From NCBI RefSeq assembly GCF_000418325.1, contig NC_021658.1, forward strand, positions 9,872,001-9,936,000: a stretch of DNA of 64,000 nucleotides, in the 5' to 3' direction. Below the pieces are notes generated by a model. That model made no database searches. It was not told where the DNA came from and saw nothing but the letters and a program-made list of their open reading frames with translations. Below are positions 8,740 through 19,000 of the stretch, piece after piece. Source of the DNA: Sorangium cellulosum So0157-2 (GTDB lineage Bacteria; Myxococcota_A; Polyangia; Polyangiales; Polyangiaceae). Both the position numbers and the translations under genes were made by a program. Each line of letters starts with the position of its first letter. Position 1 is the stretch's first letter.

Positions 8740-10167
8740 CTAGTCGGTCTCCTCCTCCTCGCCCTGGAACGCCACGCTGGACTCTGCCGTGCTGATCAGC
8801 GCGGCGGCCAGCTCGTTGATGTACTCCTCGATCGCGGTGTATCCGGACGGCATCACCCGGCTGTGATCGTTCGCGTTGGAGGAGCTGAGGCCGCGCGCGC
8901 GCTCCCACGCGTCCGCCATCCCGTCGCGGTCGGCGTCGGCGGGCGCCGTCCCCGGGGTGAGCCCTTCCATCAGGTTGTTCACGTAGCGAGCGCCCCACGC
9001 GCCGTCGCGGCGCTCGATGTTCCGGAGGACGCCCTTCGTCACGACGTCGTGCGGCAGCGCGCCCGCCTGCGCGAGGACGAGCCGATAGGCGTCCTCCGCG
9101 CGGTGCGTCGTCACGGGGATGTAGCCCGGGACGTCGCGCGAGAAGTTGAACTGCGACGAGGCGCGGTACGACTCGGGCTTGTTGAGCCGGCTGAAGCTCG
9201 GGTGGAGGTACGGCTTCTGCCAGGGGTTGTTGACCACCCCCGTGAACTTGCCGGGATCGTCGATGGTGTTGTCGGCGAGGAAGTACTTGAGCCCCGCGCC
9301 GGCGCTGCCGTCGAAATAGAAGGGGATCAGCTGATCGCTCGGCCCCTTGATGTACGCGTTGCCCACGATGTTGAACTGGCCGCTCGCCCGGTTGTGGTGC
9401 ACGAACCCGTGTCTGACATTGTAGGCCACGTTGTTGCGGATATCCGCGGGGCCGTTCGCGACCGCGGGGCACCTCGCCTTGTGATGGGCGAACAGGTTGT
9501 GATGCAACGTGATCCGATGGCCGTCAGGGCCGTTGATGAGACCGTAATTATGCGCCCCCTCTGGATGCCCCGTGGTCGCCGACGACTCGATGGTGGACCA
9601 CTGGACCGTGACGTCGTCCGCCTCATAGAGATCCAGGGTCTCGTCGACGCCCCAGGCGATCGAGACGTGATCGAGGATCAGCTTCGAGTTCAGGGAGAAC
9701 TGCGCCCCATCGAACTGCTCTCCGGCCGAGCCGTTGTGCACGGGGCGGACTCGCAAGAATCTTACAATGACATTGTTGACCGCGTTGGAGTACCTCGAGA
9801 GCAGGCGTCCGCGCACGGTGATGCCCGCGCCCGGCGCGGTCTGGCCGGCGATCGTCACGTCTCCATTGCGGACGACGACGTCCCCTTCGATCACGCCGCT
9901 CACGTCGAAGACGATGATGCGCGGCCCGCTCGCGTCGAGCGCCGCCTGCAGGCTCCCCGCCCCGCTCGATCGCAGGTTGGTGACCTTGATGACGCGCCCG
10001 CCGCGCCCGCCGGTCGCGACGGCGCCAAAGCCCTCTGCGCCGGGGAACGCCGGGAGCGCGCTCGCCGGAGCCGACATCGCGGTGAGCGCAGAGGCCGCTG
10101 CGATCGCGCAGCCGAGGCGGCGAAGTCCCTGTGCTCCAATGGAAGAACAAGTAGGAAGATATGTCAT
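8740..10167 (-). CDS. Secreted pectate lyase-like parallel beta-helix protein
   Basis: 475 residues from the ATG at 10167, which has AAAGGGGAG about 10 bases upstream. A signal peptide ends near ASALPAFPGAEGFGA. The body shows repeated beta-helix coils (VIKVTNLRSSGAGSLQAAL, IIVFDVSGVIEGDVVV, DVTIAGQTAPGAGITV), as in polysaccharide lyase family 1-like proteins. Near the middle, RITLHHNLFAHHKARCP matches the pectate lyase active-site region with its catalytic Arg. The C-terminus has a Ca-binding-like DADRDGMADAWE segment. A role in degrading plant polygalacturonate fits a soil predator or saprophyte. Four TTGGCAAT-like boxes lie in its upstream region. Confidence 0.9.
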   Translation of the reverse strand: MTYLPTCSSIGAQGLRRLGCAIAAASALTAMSAPASALPAFPGAEGFGAVATGGRGGRVIKVTNLRSSGAGSLQAALDASGPRIIVFDVSGVIEGDVVVRNGDVTIAGQTAPGAGITVRGRLLSRYSNAVNNVIVRFLRVRPVHNGSAGEQFDGAQFSLNSKLILDHVSIAWGVDETLDLYEADDVTVQWSTIESSATTGHPEGAHNYGLINGPDGHRITLHHNLFAHHKARCPAVANGPADIRNNVAYNVRHGFVHHNRASGQFNIVGNAYIKGPSDQLIPFYFDGSAGAGLKYFLADNTIDDPGKFTGVVNNPWQKPYLHPSFSRLNKPESYRASSQFNFSRDVPGYIPVTTHRAEDAYRLVLAQAGALPHDVVTKGVLRNIERRDGAWGARYVNNLMEGLTPGTAPADADRDGMADAWERARGLSSSNANDHSRVMPSGYTAIEEYINELAAALISTAESSVAFQGEEEETD

Positions 10168-10639
10168 GACGTCTCGCTCCCCTTTCGTACGTCTTAACCG
10201 CAAGCCGTAGTGTGATGACCCTACAGGACCGAGTTCATGAATGGCAATCGACAATTGCCAACCTGTGCGACAGGGCACATCAGAATCTATTTGGCAATTT
10301 CATATCGCCAGACGAAGCGAGCTTGGTTATCCTGCGCGAGGAGCGCACGAGCGGGCTCATGGAAGACCGGCGCGCTCCCACCCGCGACGACATCGGGCAC
10401 GCGGGGGCTCGAGCGCTTGAGCGGAGATTGCCAATCTTGGCGCCTACGCATCTCTCGCGAAAGCACGCTGGGAGACGCGGAGACACACCAGATCTTCAGA
10501 GATCGATACGCCGGCGTGGCGCATCAATGAATCGCGCACGCGCACGCGCACGAATGACGCGCACGAAGACGGGAGACGGGAGACGGGGACGAGAGACGGG
10601 GACGAGAGACGGAGGCCGATGTGCCCCGCGCCAGCCCGC
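10168..10639. other. Intergenic region with TTGGCAAT-type boxes and a short GA-rich repeat
   Basis: 472 bp with lower GC than the neighbouring genes and no convincing gene. It holds an inverted repeat TGGCAAT/ATTGCCA (10242-10248 and 10254-10260), another TTGGCAAT at about 10290-10297, and the palindrome GATTGcCAATC (10426-10436). A GGGAGACG/GGGACGAGAGACG short tandem repeat covers about 10568-10617. The boxes could be operator sites for the pectate lyase gene. Confidence 0.45.
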
Positions 10640-11377
10640 TTACCTCGCCTGCGCGGCGCGACCCTCGACCGCCGCGAGGTAGTCGAGCACCGACTGCTTC
10701 ATGCCGACCTCGAGCGCGCGCACCACGAGGTGGTGGCCGATCGACACCTCCTGGATCTGCGGCGCCTCGCTCACGAGCGGCGCGAGGTTCTCCACGGTGA
10801 GGTCGTGCCCCGCGTTGATCCCGACCCCGGCCGCCGCGGCGGCCCTCACGGTCGCGACGATCTTGTCGAGCTCCGCGCGGTGATCGCCGCGATCGAACGC
10901 CTCCGCGTAAGGCCCGGTGTAGATCTCGATGCGATCGGCCCCCATCTCCGCGACCACCGGCACGACCGCGGGGTCCGCCTCGACGAAGAGGCTCGTCCGG
11001 ATCCCCTCCTCCTTGAGCCGCTTCACCACCGGCTGCAGGACGAAGCGCCACTTCACGACGTCCCAGCCGCGGTGCGATGTGAGCTCCCCCGGCGTGACCG
11101 GGACCAGCGTGCACTGCGTCGGCCTGAGCTCGAGCGTCAGATCCAGGAACTCCTCGCGGAGATCACCCTCGAAGTTCGTCTCGACGGTGGTGATGTGCCG
11201 AGTCACCGCCCGCGCGTCGTCCGGCGTGATGTGCCGCCGATCGGCCCGCGGGTGGATCGTGATGCCGTGCGCCCCGTAGGACACGATCCGCTGCGCGAAG
11301 GAGAGGACGTTCGGGGCGTCGTGGCCCCGCGAGTTCCGCAGGAGCGCGATCTTGTTCACGTTGACGCTGAGCTTCAT
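10640..11377 (-). CDS. pdxJ: Pyridoxine 5-phosphate synthase PdxJ
   Basis: 245 residues from the ATG at 11377, the usual PdxJ length. The N-terminus MKLSVNVNKIALLRNSRG is the phosphate-binding and substrate start of the family; HGITIHPRADRRHI, VETNFEGD, TLVPVTPGELTSHRGWD, ADRIEIYTGPYA and GINAGHDLTVENL follow in the expected TIM-barrel order. The enzyme condenses 1-deoxy-D-xylulose 5-phosphate with 3-amino-2-oxopropyl phosphate in de novo vitamin B6 synthesis, in the cytoplasm. No other B6 gene is adjacent. The open frame extends upstream beyond 11377 but without family similarity. Confidence 0.96.
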   Translation of the reverse strand: MKLSVNVNKIALLRNSRGHDAPNVLSFAQRIVSYGAHGITIHPRADRRHITPDDARAVTRHITTVETNFEGDLREEFLDLTLELRPTQCTLVPVTPGELTSHRGWDVVKWRFVLQPVVKRLKEEGIRTSLFVEADPAVVPVVAEMGADRIEIYTGPYAEAFDRGDHRAELDKIVATVRAAAAAGVGINAGHDLTVENLAPLVSEAPQIQEVSIGHHLVVRALEVGMKQSVLDYLAAVEGRAAQAR

Positions 11378-11541
11378 GGGGGCATCCTCTCGCGGGCGCG
11401 CCGCTCGCGACGCCGCTATACACGATCGACGCCGCGAGGCGAACACGCCGCGAGCCGGCCGTGGAGACGCGGCCGGCCGGCGTTGCGGCGCCGGCCCTCG
11501 CGCGGCGCCCCGCCCTCCCGCGCCCCGCCGACCGACAGCCC

Positions 11542-11883
11542 TTATAGCCGCGGCACGGTCCGCGCCCCCCGCACCTCCACCTCGGCCGGGACGAGCGACG
11601 CGATGAGGATGCCGATGGCGACGAGCGCGCTGTTCCACACCGTCCACGCCGACAGCGCCGGTATCGACCAGGCGCTGACGAAGAGCCAGATCGCCAGGAG
11701 CGCGCTGACGTAGCGCGCCCGGGGCGCCCAGATCGCGAGCAGGGCGAAGAGCACGCACAGCGCGCCCACCACCCAGGCGTTGGTGAACTGCCCCTGGCTG
11801 TGCCGCCAGAGGAACGCCGAGATGAACAACCAGATCCCGAGCGCGACGTTGATGCCGCGCACGGCCGCCGTCCGACGCTGCAT
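11542..11883 (-). CDS. SPW-repeat membrane protein
   Basis: 113 residues from the ATG at 11883, chosen because GGAGGGGGAG lies just upstream. Four hydrophobic segments can be seen, and two of them share the repeated pattern of a Trp-rich helix (GIWLFISAFLW and AIWLFVSAW), typical of SPW-repeat integral membrane proteins. The function of this family is not established. It lies 164 bp upstream of pdxJ on the same strand. Confidence 0.75.
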   Translation of the reverse strand: MQRRTAAVRGINVALGIWLFISAFLWRHSQGQFTNAWVVGALCVLFALLAIWAPRARYVSALLAIWLFVSAWSIPALSAWTVWNSALVAIGILIASLVPAEVEVRGARTVPRL

Positions 11884-12245
11884 GGCTCCCCCCTCCTCTC
11901 CTGCCGCCGCGCCGGCGCCCTCCGCCGCGCAGCGCTCTCGCTCCCCGCCCGCTCGCGCCATGACGCGCGCGGGCGTCACGCCCCGGAGCGGCCCCGGGAA
12001 GGCCGAGTCCGCTCACCCCCCCTCTGCCGAGCGCCGGCGCGTGCCTGCGCCCGGTCCACACATCAACGAGCTCGCCGAGCTCCGTGCGAATCCGGTGCCA
12101 CCGCCGCGGCCCGCGCGGCCCCGCGACCGGCGCGGCTCGCCCGGCGGCGCAGCGGCGCGGCGCCGCGGCGGCCGTTCGTGAAGGCCGCCGCGGCCGCCGT
12201 TCGTGAGGGCCAGGAGCCGGCGGTTCGGCTACAAGCCCGGTCGCC
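11884..12245. other. Divergent intergenic region with a strong GC hairpin
   Basis: 362 bp between divergent genes, with no recognisable gene. Near its right end a perfect 12-bp inverted repeat (GCCGCGGCGGCC at 12162-12173 and GGCCGCCGCGGC at 12183-12194) encloses GTTCGTGAA; the GTTCGTGA loop sequence recurs about 26 bp on. It lies 50 bp before the RNA methyltransferase start and could affect its mRNA leader. Confidence 0.5.
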
Positions 12246-13355
12246 ATGGACTTCTTCGCGACCGCCGCCAAAGGCACCGAGCCCGCGCTCCGCGACGAGC
12301 TCCGCGAGCTCCGATTCCGCGGCGTCCGCGCCGATCGCGGCGGGGTCCACTTCTCCGGCGCGGCGGACGAGGGCTTCCGCGCCTGCATCGAGCTCCGCAC
12401 CGCCGTGCGCGTGCTCGCGGAGCTCGCCGCCTTCGACGCGCCCAGCGGGGACGCGCTCTACGAGGGCGTCTCCCGCGTCGACTGGGCCCCGTACCTGAGC
12501 CCGGTCCACACGCTCGCCGTCCGCGCCTCCTGCCGCTCGAGCGCGCTGACCCACACCCAGTTCATCGCCCAGCGGACCAAGGACGCCATCGTCGACCAGA
12601 TCCGCCGCCGCGTCGGCGCGCGCCCGTCGGTCGACCTCGACGACCCGGACCTCGCCCTCTTCGTCCACCTCGTCCGCGACCGCGCGACGCTCTACGCGGA
12701 CCTCGGCGGCGCCGCGCTCCACCGCCGCGGCTACCGCACGCACATCGGCGGGGCGCCGCTCAAGGAGACCCTCGCCGCCGCGCTGCTCCGCCTCTCCGGC
12801 TGGGACCGCGCCCGCCCGCTCGTCGACCCGATGTGCGGCGCCGGCACCATCGCCCTCGAGGCGGCGCTCTGGGCGCGGGACATCGCCCCCGGCCTGCGCG
12901 CGCAGCGCTTCGGCTTCGAGCGGTGGGCCTGCCACGATCAGGCCGCCGCGCAGCGCACGACCGCGCTCCGCGACGCCGCCCGCGCCCGGATCCGGCCCGA
13001 GGGCCCGCCGATCCTCGCCGCCGACATCGACCCCCGCGCCGCCGAGATCACCCGCGGCAACGCCCGCATGGCCGGCGTGCAGATCGACGTGCGCTGCCAG
13101 CCCATCGCCGCGGTCGCGCCGACGGCGCCGCCGGGCCACGTGCTCACCAACCCGCCGTACGGCGAGCGCCTCCCGGGCACGCTCGCCCTCTACCGCGACA
13201 TGGCGGCCGCGCTCTCGCGGCTCGCGGGCCACCGCGTCGCCCTCCTCGCCGGCACCGAGGACATCGAGCGCGCGATGCGCCGCCGGCCGGAGCGGTCGCT
13301 CACCGTGTTCAACGGCCCGATCGAGTGCCGGTTGCTCACGTACGACATCCCCTGA
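12246..13355 (+). CDS. THUMP-domain rRNA/tRNA methyltransferase (RlmL/YpsC-like)
   Basis: 369 residues. It starts like the class (MDFFATAAKGTEPALRDELR). A THUMP-like RNA-binding region covers about residues 45-155, and a Rossmann methyltransferase follows with motif I DPMCGAGTIALEAALWARDIAPG near residue 195 and the catalytic NPPYGERL near residue 303. NPPY marks N-methylation of a base amino group; family members make m2G in 23S rRNA or tRNA. The protein is close in length to the single-domain YpsC/RlmL N-terminal half, without the RlmK half of enterobacterial RlmKL. The exact target is not predictable. Confidence 0.9.
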   Translation: MDFFATAAKGTEPALRDELRELRFRGVRADRGGVHFSGAADEGFRACIELRTAVRVLAELAAFDAPSGDALYEGVSRVDWAPYLSPVHTLAVRASCRSSALTHTQFIAQRTKDAIVDQIRRRVGARPSVDLDDPDLALFVHLVRDRATLYADLGGAALHRRGYRTHIGGAPLKETLAAALLRLSGWDRARPLVDPMCGAGTIALEAALWARDIAPGLRAQRFGFERWACHDQAAAQRTTALRDAARARIRPEGPPILAADIDPRAAEITRGNARMAGVQIDVRCQPIAAVAPTAPPGHVLTNPPYGERLPGTLALYRDMAAALSRLAGHRVALLAGTEDIERAMRRRPERSLTVFNGPIECRLLTYDIP

Positions 13356-13366
13356 AGCGCCGCTCC

Positions 13367-13388
13367 CGCCGCGCTGCCCCGCGCGGCG
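13367..13388. terminator. 8-bp hairpin between convergent genes
   Basis: CGCCGCGC and GCGCGGCG flank a 6-base loop between the methyltransferase stop (+) and the kinase stop (-). No T run follows, so its role as a terminator is uncertain. Confidence 0.35.
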
Positions 13389-13406
13389 CGCGTCCGGACG
13401 AGCGCC

Positions 13407-15494
<2,088 letters not shown>

Positions 15495-16053
15495 GCGCCC
15501 GGCACCCGCCCGCGCCCCTCGCGCTCGCTCGCCACCCCCCGGCCGCCCTGCTCGTCCGCTCGCGGGCCGCCGCGCCGACCGCGCAGCAGCGCACCGCCAG
15601 CAGGGCTGTCCGCGCGCCTGCGCGACCCGCGCGCTCGATGCGAGGGGGAGTGCACGCGGCGACCATACCAAAGAACGTGTCACGGGACGACTTGTCGACC
15701 CCGGCGGCAGCTCGCCAGCGGACGCAGCCGCCGGCCAGCGCGCGATCGGCCGTCCCGACCACCGTTCCCGACCCGCGCTCCGGAGCGCCGTTCCCGACCA
15801 CCGTTCCCGACCCGCGCTCGCGGCCACCGTCACCCCGGAGACGGCGCCGACCCGAGGCCCGACCGACGGCAGTTAACTCTTTAACGCCACCCCCGGTGCA
15901 AATGTGCGACAAGTGCTTAACTTATCGAAAGAGCTCGCCTTCCACCGTTGGCAGCGTTCTTGCCTGGGGGGAAATGCCTCGCGCCGCGCCGGGTGCGTCG
16001 CGAAGGGCCGGCTTGTGCATCGATCTCGACAGGCAGCTTCCGGAGGATCGTTG
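15495..16053. other. Divergent intergenic region with a tandem duplication
   Basis: 559 bp between the kinase and the metalloprotease. It holds a near-exact 30-31-bp direct duplication (15751-15780 and 15789-15819), built from repeated GTTCCCGACC units, and an AT-rich inverted repeat GTTAA-CTCT-TTAAC at 15872-15885 that could be an operator. GGAGG at 16042-16046 is the ribosome binding site of the metalloprotease. No gene is seen. Confidence 0.5.
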
Positions 16054-19000
16054 ATGAATCGAATTTTTAGGCGCGCGGTGCTCCTCGGCACCGTCGCGCT
16101 GACCGTCGTGGGGGCGGGCTGCGCAGAGGAGCGGCAGTCCATCAGAAAGGTCCAGAGCGATGCGCTCGCCAAGTCCTTCTTCGTCGGAGGGAGCTTGGCC
16201 GACATCGCCGACGACCCCGAGTTCTACATGCGGGGTACGGTCATCGACGTCGGGTACGGCTCTGCCCAAGACGGGCTCTTCACGTCGACCTACGCTCAGC
16301 CCGTCTCCCGCATCAAGTGGGAGGTCACCGAGCACCAGCTCAATGCTCGGCTCGCTTACGAGCGGATCGAGGGCACCGACACCAAGGGCAACGCCTATAA
16401 CGGGCTCACCAAGAAGACGACGAACGACGGCCAGATCGTCGCGAGCTACGCCATCGAGTCGCACTTCGACATCCGCCGCGACTACAACCCGGCGACGGGC
16501 GAGGAGTCGAACGTCATCGTCGAGAACACGACGGACAGGCTCTGGTACGAGCGCGAGTACATGCGCGTCGACTGGTCGCGCAACCTCGCGACCGACGCCT
16601 ACAACTTCGACACCCTCTCGCAGCTCGGCCTCTACGGAGGCGTCGAGTACGAGCCGCTCGCCTATACCGTCAACGATCCCAACGCCGCCGACGCCCCGAA
16701 GTTCGACGCCGCGAACGGCTACTTCGACGTCACGACGAAGGCGTTCGCCACGCCCGCCATGCTCGACCTCTCGAGCCTCGGCTGGGGCATCGACAAGTTC
16801 CCGGCCTGCATGCTCCCGGGCGACTTCGCCGGCGGCACCGACCCGTACGGCAACTGCAACCCCATCGAGATCACGATCCGGCAGTCGTTCAAGAAGGTGG
16901 TCGACACCGACTACGAGCCGGTCGACTTCGACGGCGTGAGGTTCCAGGCGTTCGGCATCTTCAACTTCGATTACCGCTACGGCTACGAGCGCAACTACGG
17001 GATCCTGGACAACCAGTGGCGGCGCTTCGCGGCCCGCTACAACCTCTGGAAGCGCAGCCACTTCTACACGAACCCGGAGACGATGGAGGGGGCGATCGCC
17101 TGCGCGACGCGGGAGACGGCCCTCGTGTCGGGCGACCTGAACGCCGATCCGAACCGCGACGAGGACAACGACGGCACCGCCGACGAGTGCGCCGCGGCCG
17201 GCGCGGGCTCGCAGTGCGACGTGTTCAAGCAGAAGTGCACGCTGCCCTACGCAGACCGCGAGGCGGTCGTCATCCCCTGGTACATCGGCGGCGACACGTC
17301 GGAGGACCTCTTCGAGGCGACCAACTGGGCCGCCGAGGAGTGGGATCTCGCGATGAAGACCTCGATCCAGACCTCGCGCCTGGTCGAGTGCCGGAAGACC
17401 GGCGGCGCCGACTGCGACGCGCGGTTCCCGATGTGGAAGGGCCAGCAGGACGACATCGACGAGGCCATCGCGATCTCGCGCGACCTCAACGCGTGCCGCC
17501 GCGCGGACGGCTGGGACGCGCCGCAGTGCGACCAGGCGGCCTGGGACGCCGTGACGAAGCTCTCGGGGCGGCGCAACAACGACCCGGCGACGCTCGCGAT
17601 CGGCAACGTCGTGACGCAGCCGTCGGTGATCGTGCTCTGCCACAACCCCGTCATCGCGGGCGATCACCCGGCCTGCGGCGAAGAGGGGCTCTCCCCGCGC
17701 CTCGGCGACCTCCGCTACAACAGCGTCCTCATCGTCGACAAGCCGCAGACCCCGGCGCCGTGGGGCATCATGGTCGACGGCGACGACCCGATCACGGGCG
17801 AGAAGGTGGCCGCCAGCATCAACATCTGGAGCCACCAGACCGACTTGGCGGCGCAGGGGCTGGTCGACCTCGTCCGCTACATCAACGGCGAGATCTCGAC
17901 CTCCGAGGTCACCGAGGGCAAGTACATCCGCGACTGGGCGCAGGCGAGCCGCGCCTCGGGCGGCGGGACCGGGCCCACGATGACGAAGGACGAGGTCACC
18001 TCGCGGCTCGCGAGCGTCACGAAGCTCGACGCCGAGGCGTACAAGAACCTCGTCGCGCAGGGCATCTCCCCGCAGCTCCGGGCGGTGATCGAGCCGATGA
18101 AGGCCAAGGTCGCCGACATCGCGGTGCGGAGCGACGTCCCCTCCCCGCAGCAGGCGGTCGTGAGCGCGCGCATGAAGGCCGCCCGGGGCAGCCTCGCCGA
18201 GGCGGAGCTCATGAACCCGGCGATGCTCCAGCGCGCCGGCATCCCCGCCGGCGTGCCGGTCGAGGGGCCGTTCGCCGACGCGGCGTCGCCGTTCGCGATG
18301 AACAACCCGCAGGTGCAGTCGCAGCTCCGCCGCATGCACGACAGCGCGCTCGCCGAGCGCGGCGCCTGCATCCTGCACGAGGCGCCCGAGGCCTCGGCGA
18401 TGACGGGCCTCGCGGAGGCGCTGCGCGAGAAGTTCCCCCCGGCCGACAACGAGACGTCCGCGGATCGGCGTGAGCGCTACGAGCGGATGTTCAAGTACAT
18501 CCAGCGCCGCTACCAGTACGCGGTCATCGCGCACGAGATGGGGCACTCCATCGGCCTCCGGCACAACTTCGTGAGCACCTACGCCTCGCTCTTCTTCCGG
18601 CCCCAGTACTGGCAGCTCAGGACGAAGAACGGCGCGATCGACGACCCGTGCACCGGCGCGCCGGGGGAGAACCCGGAGGAGTGCGTCGGCCCCCGCTACT
18701 ACGACGCGATCACGGACGAAGAGCAGAAGAACATGATCTGGATGTTCCAGCACTCCACGGTCATGGACTACCCGGGCGACGTCTCGCAGGACCTGGTCGG
18801 CCTCGGCGTCTACGACTTCGCCGCCGCGCGCTTCTTCTACGGCGACACGGTGAGCGTCTACGACAACGGCGACCGCAACTACCTGGCCGGCGGCAGGGTC
18901 GGCGGCGCGCTCCTCGCCGCGACCGACTCCTTCGGCGGGCTCGCCGGCATCAAGTACGGCACGTACGCGAAGGGCAGCGGGAGCGTCACGGACTTCCACT

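Noticed and set aside
10212..10682. Plus-strand open frame of 156 codons
   Set aside because: Third-position GC is low and irregular compared with real genes here, the translation has no recognisable fold, it contains a simple GA-rich repeat, and it overlaps the end of pdxJ.
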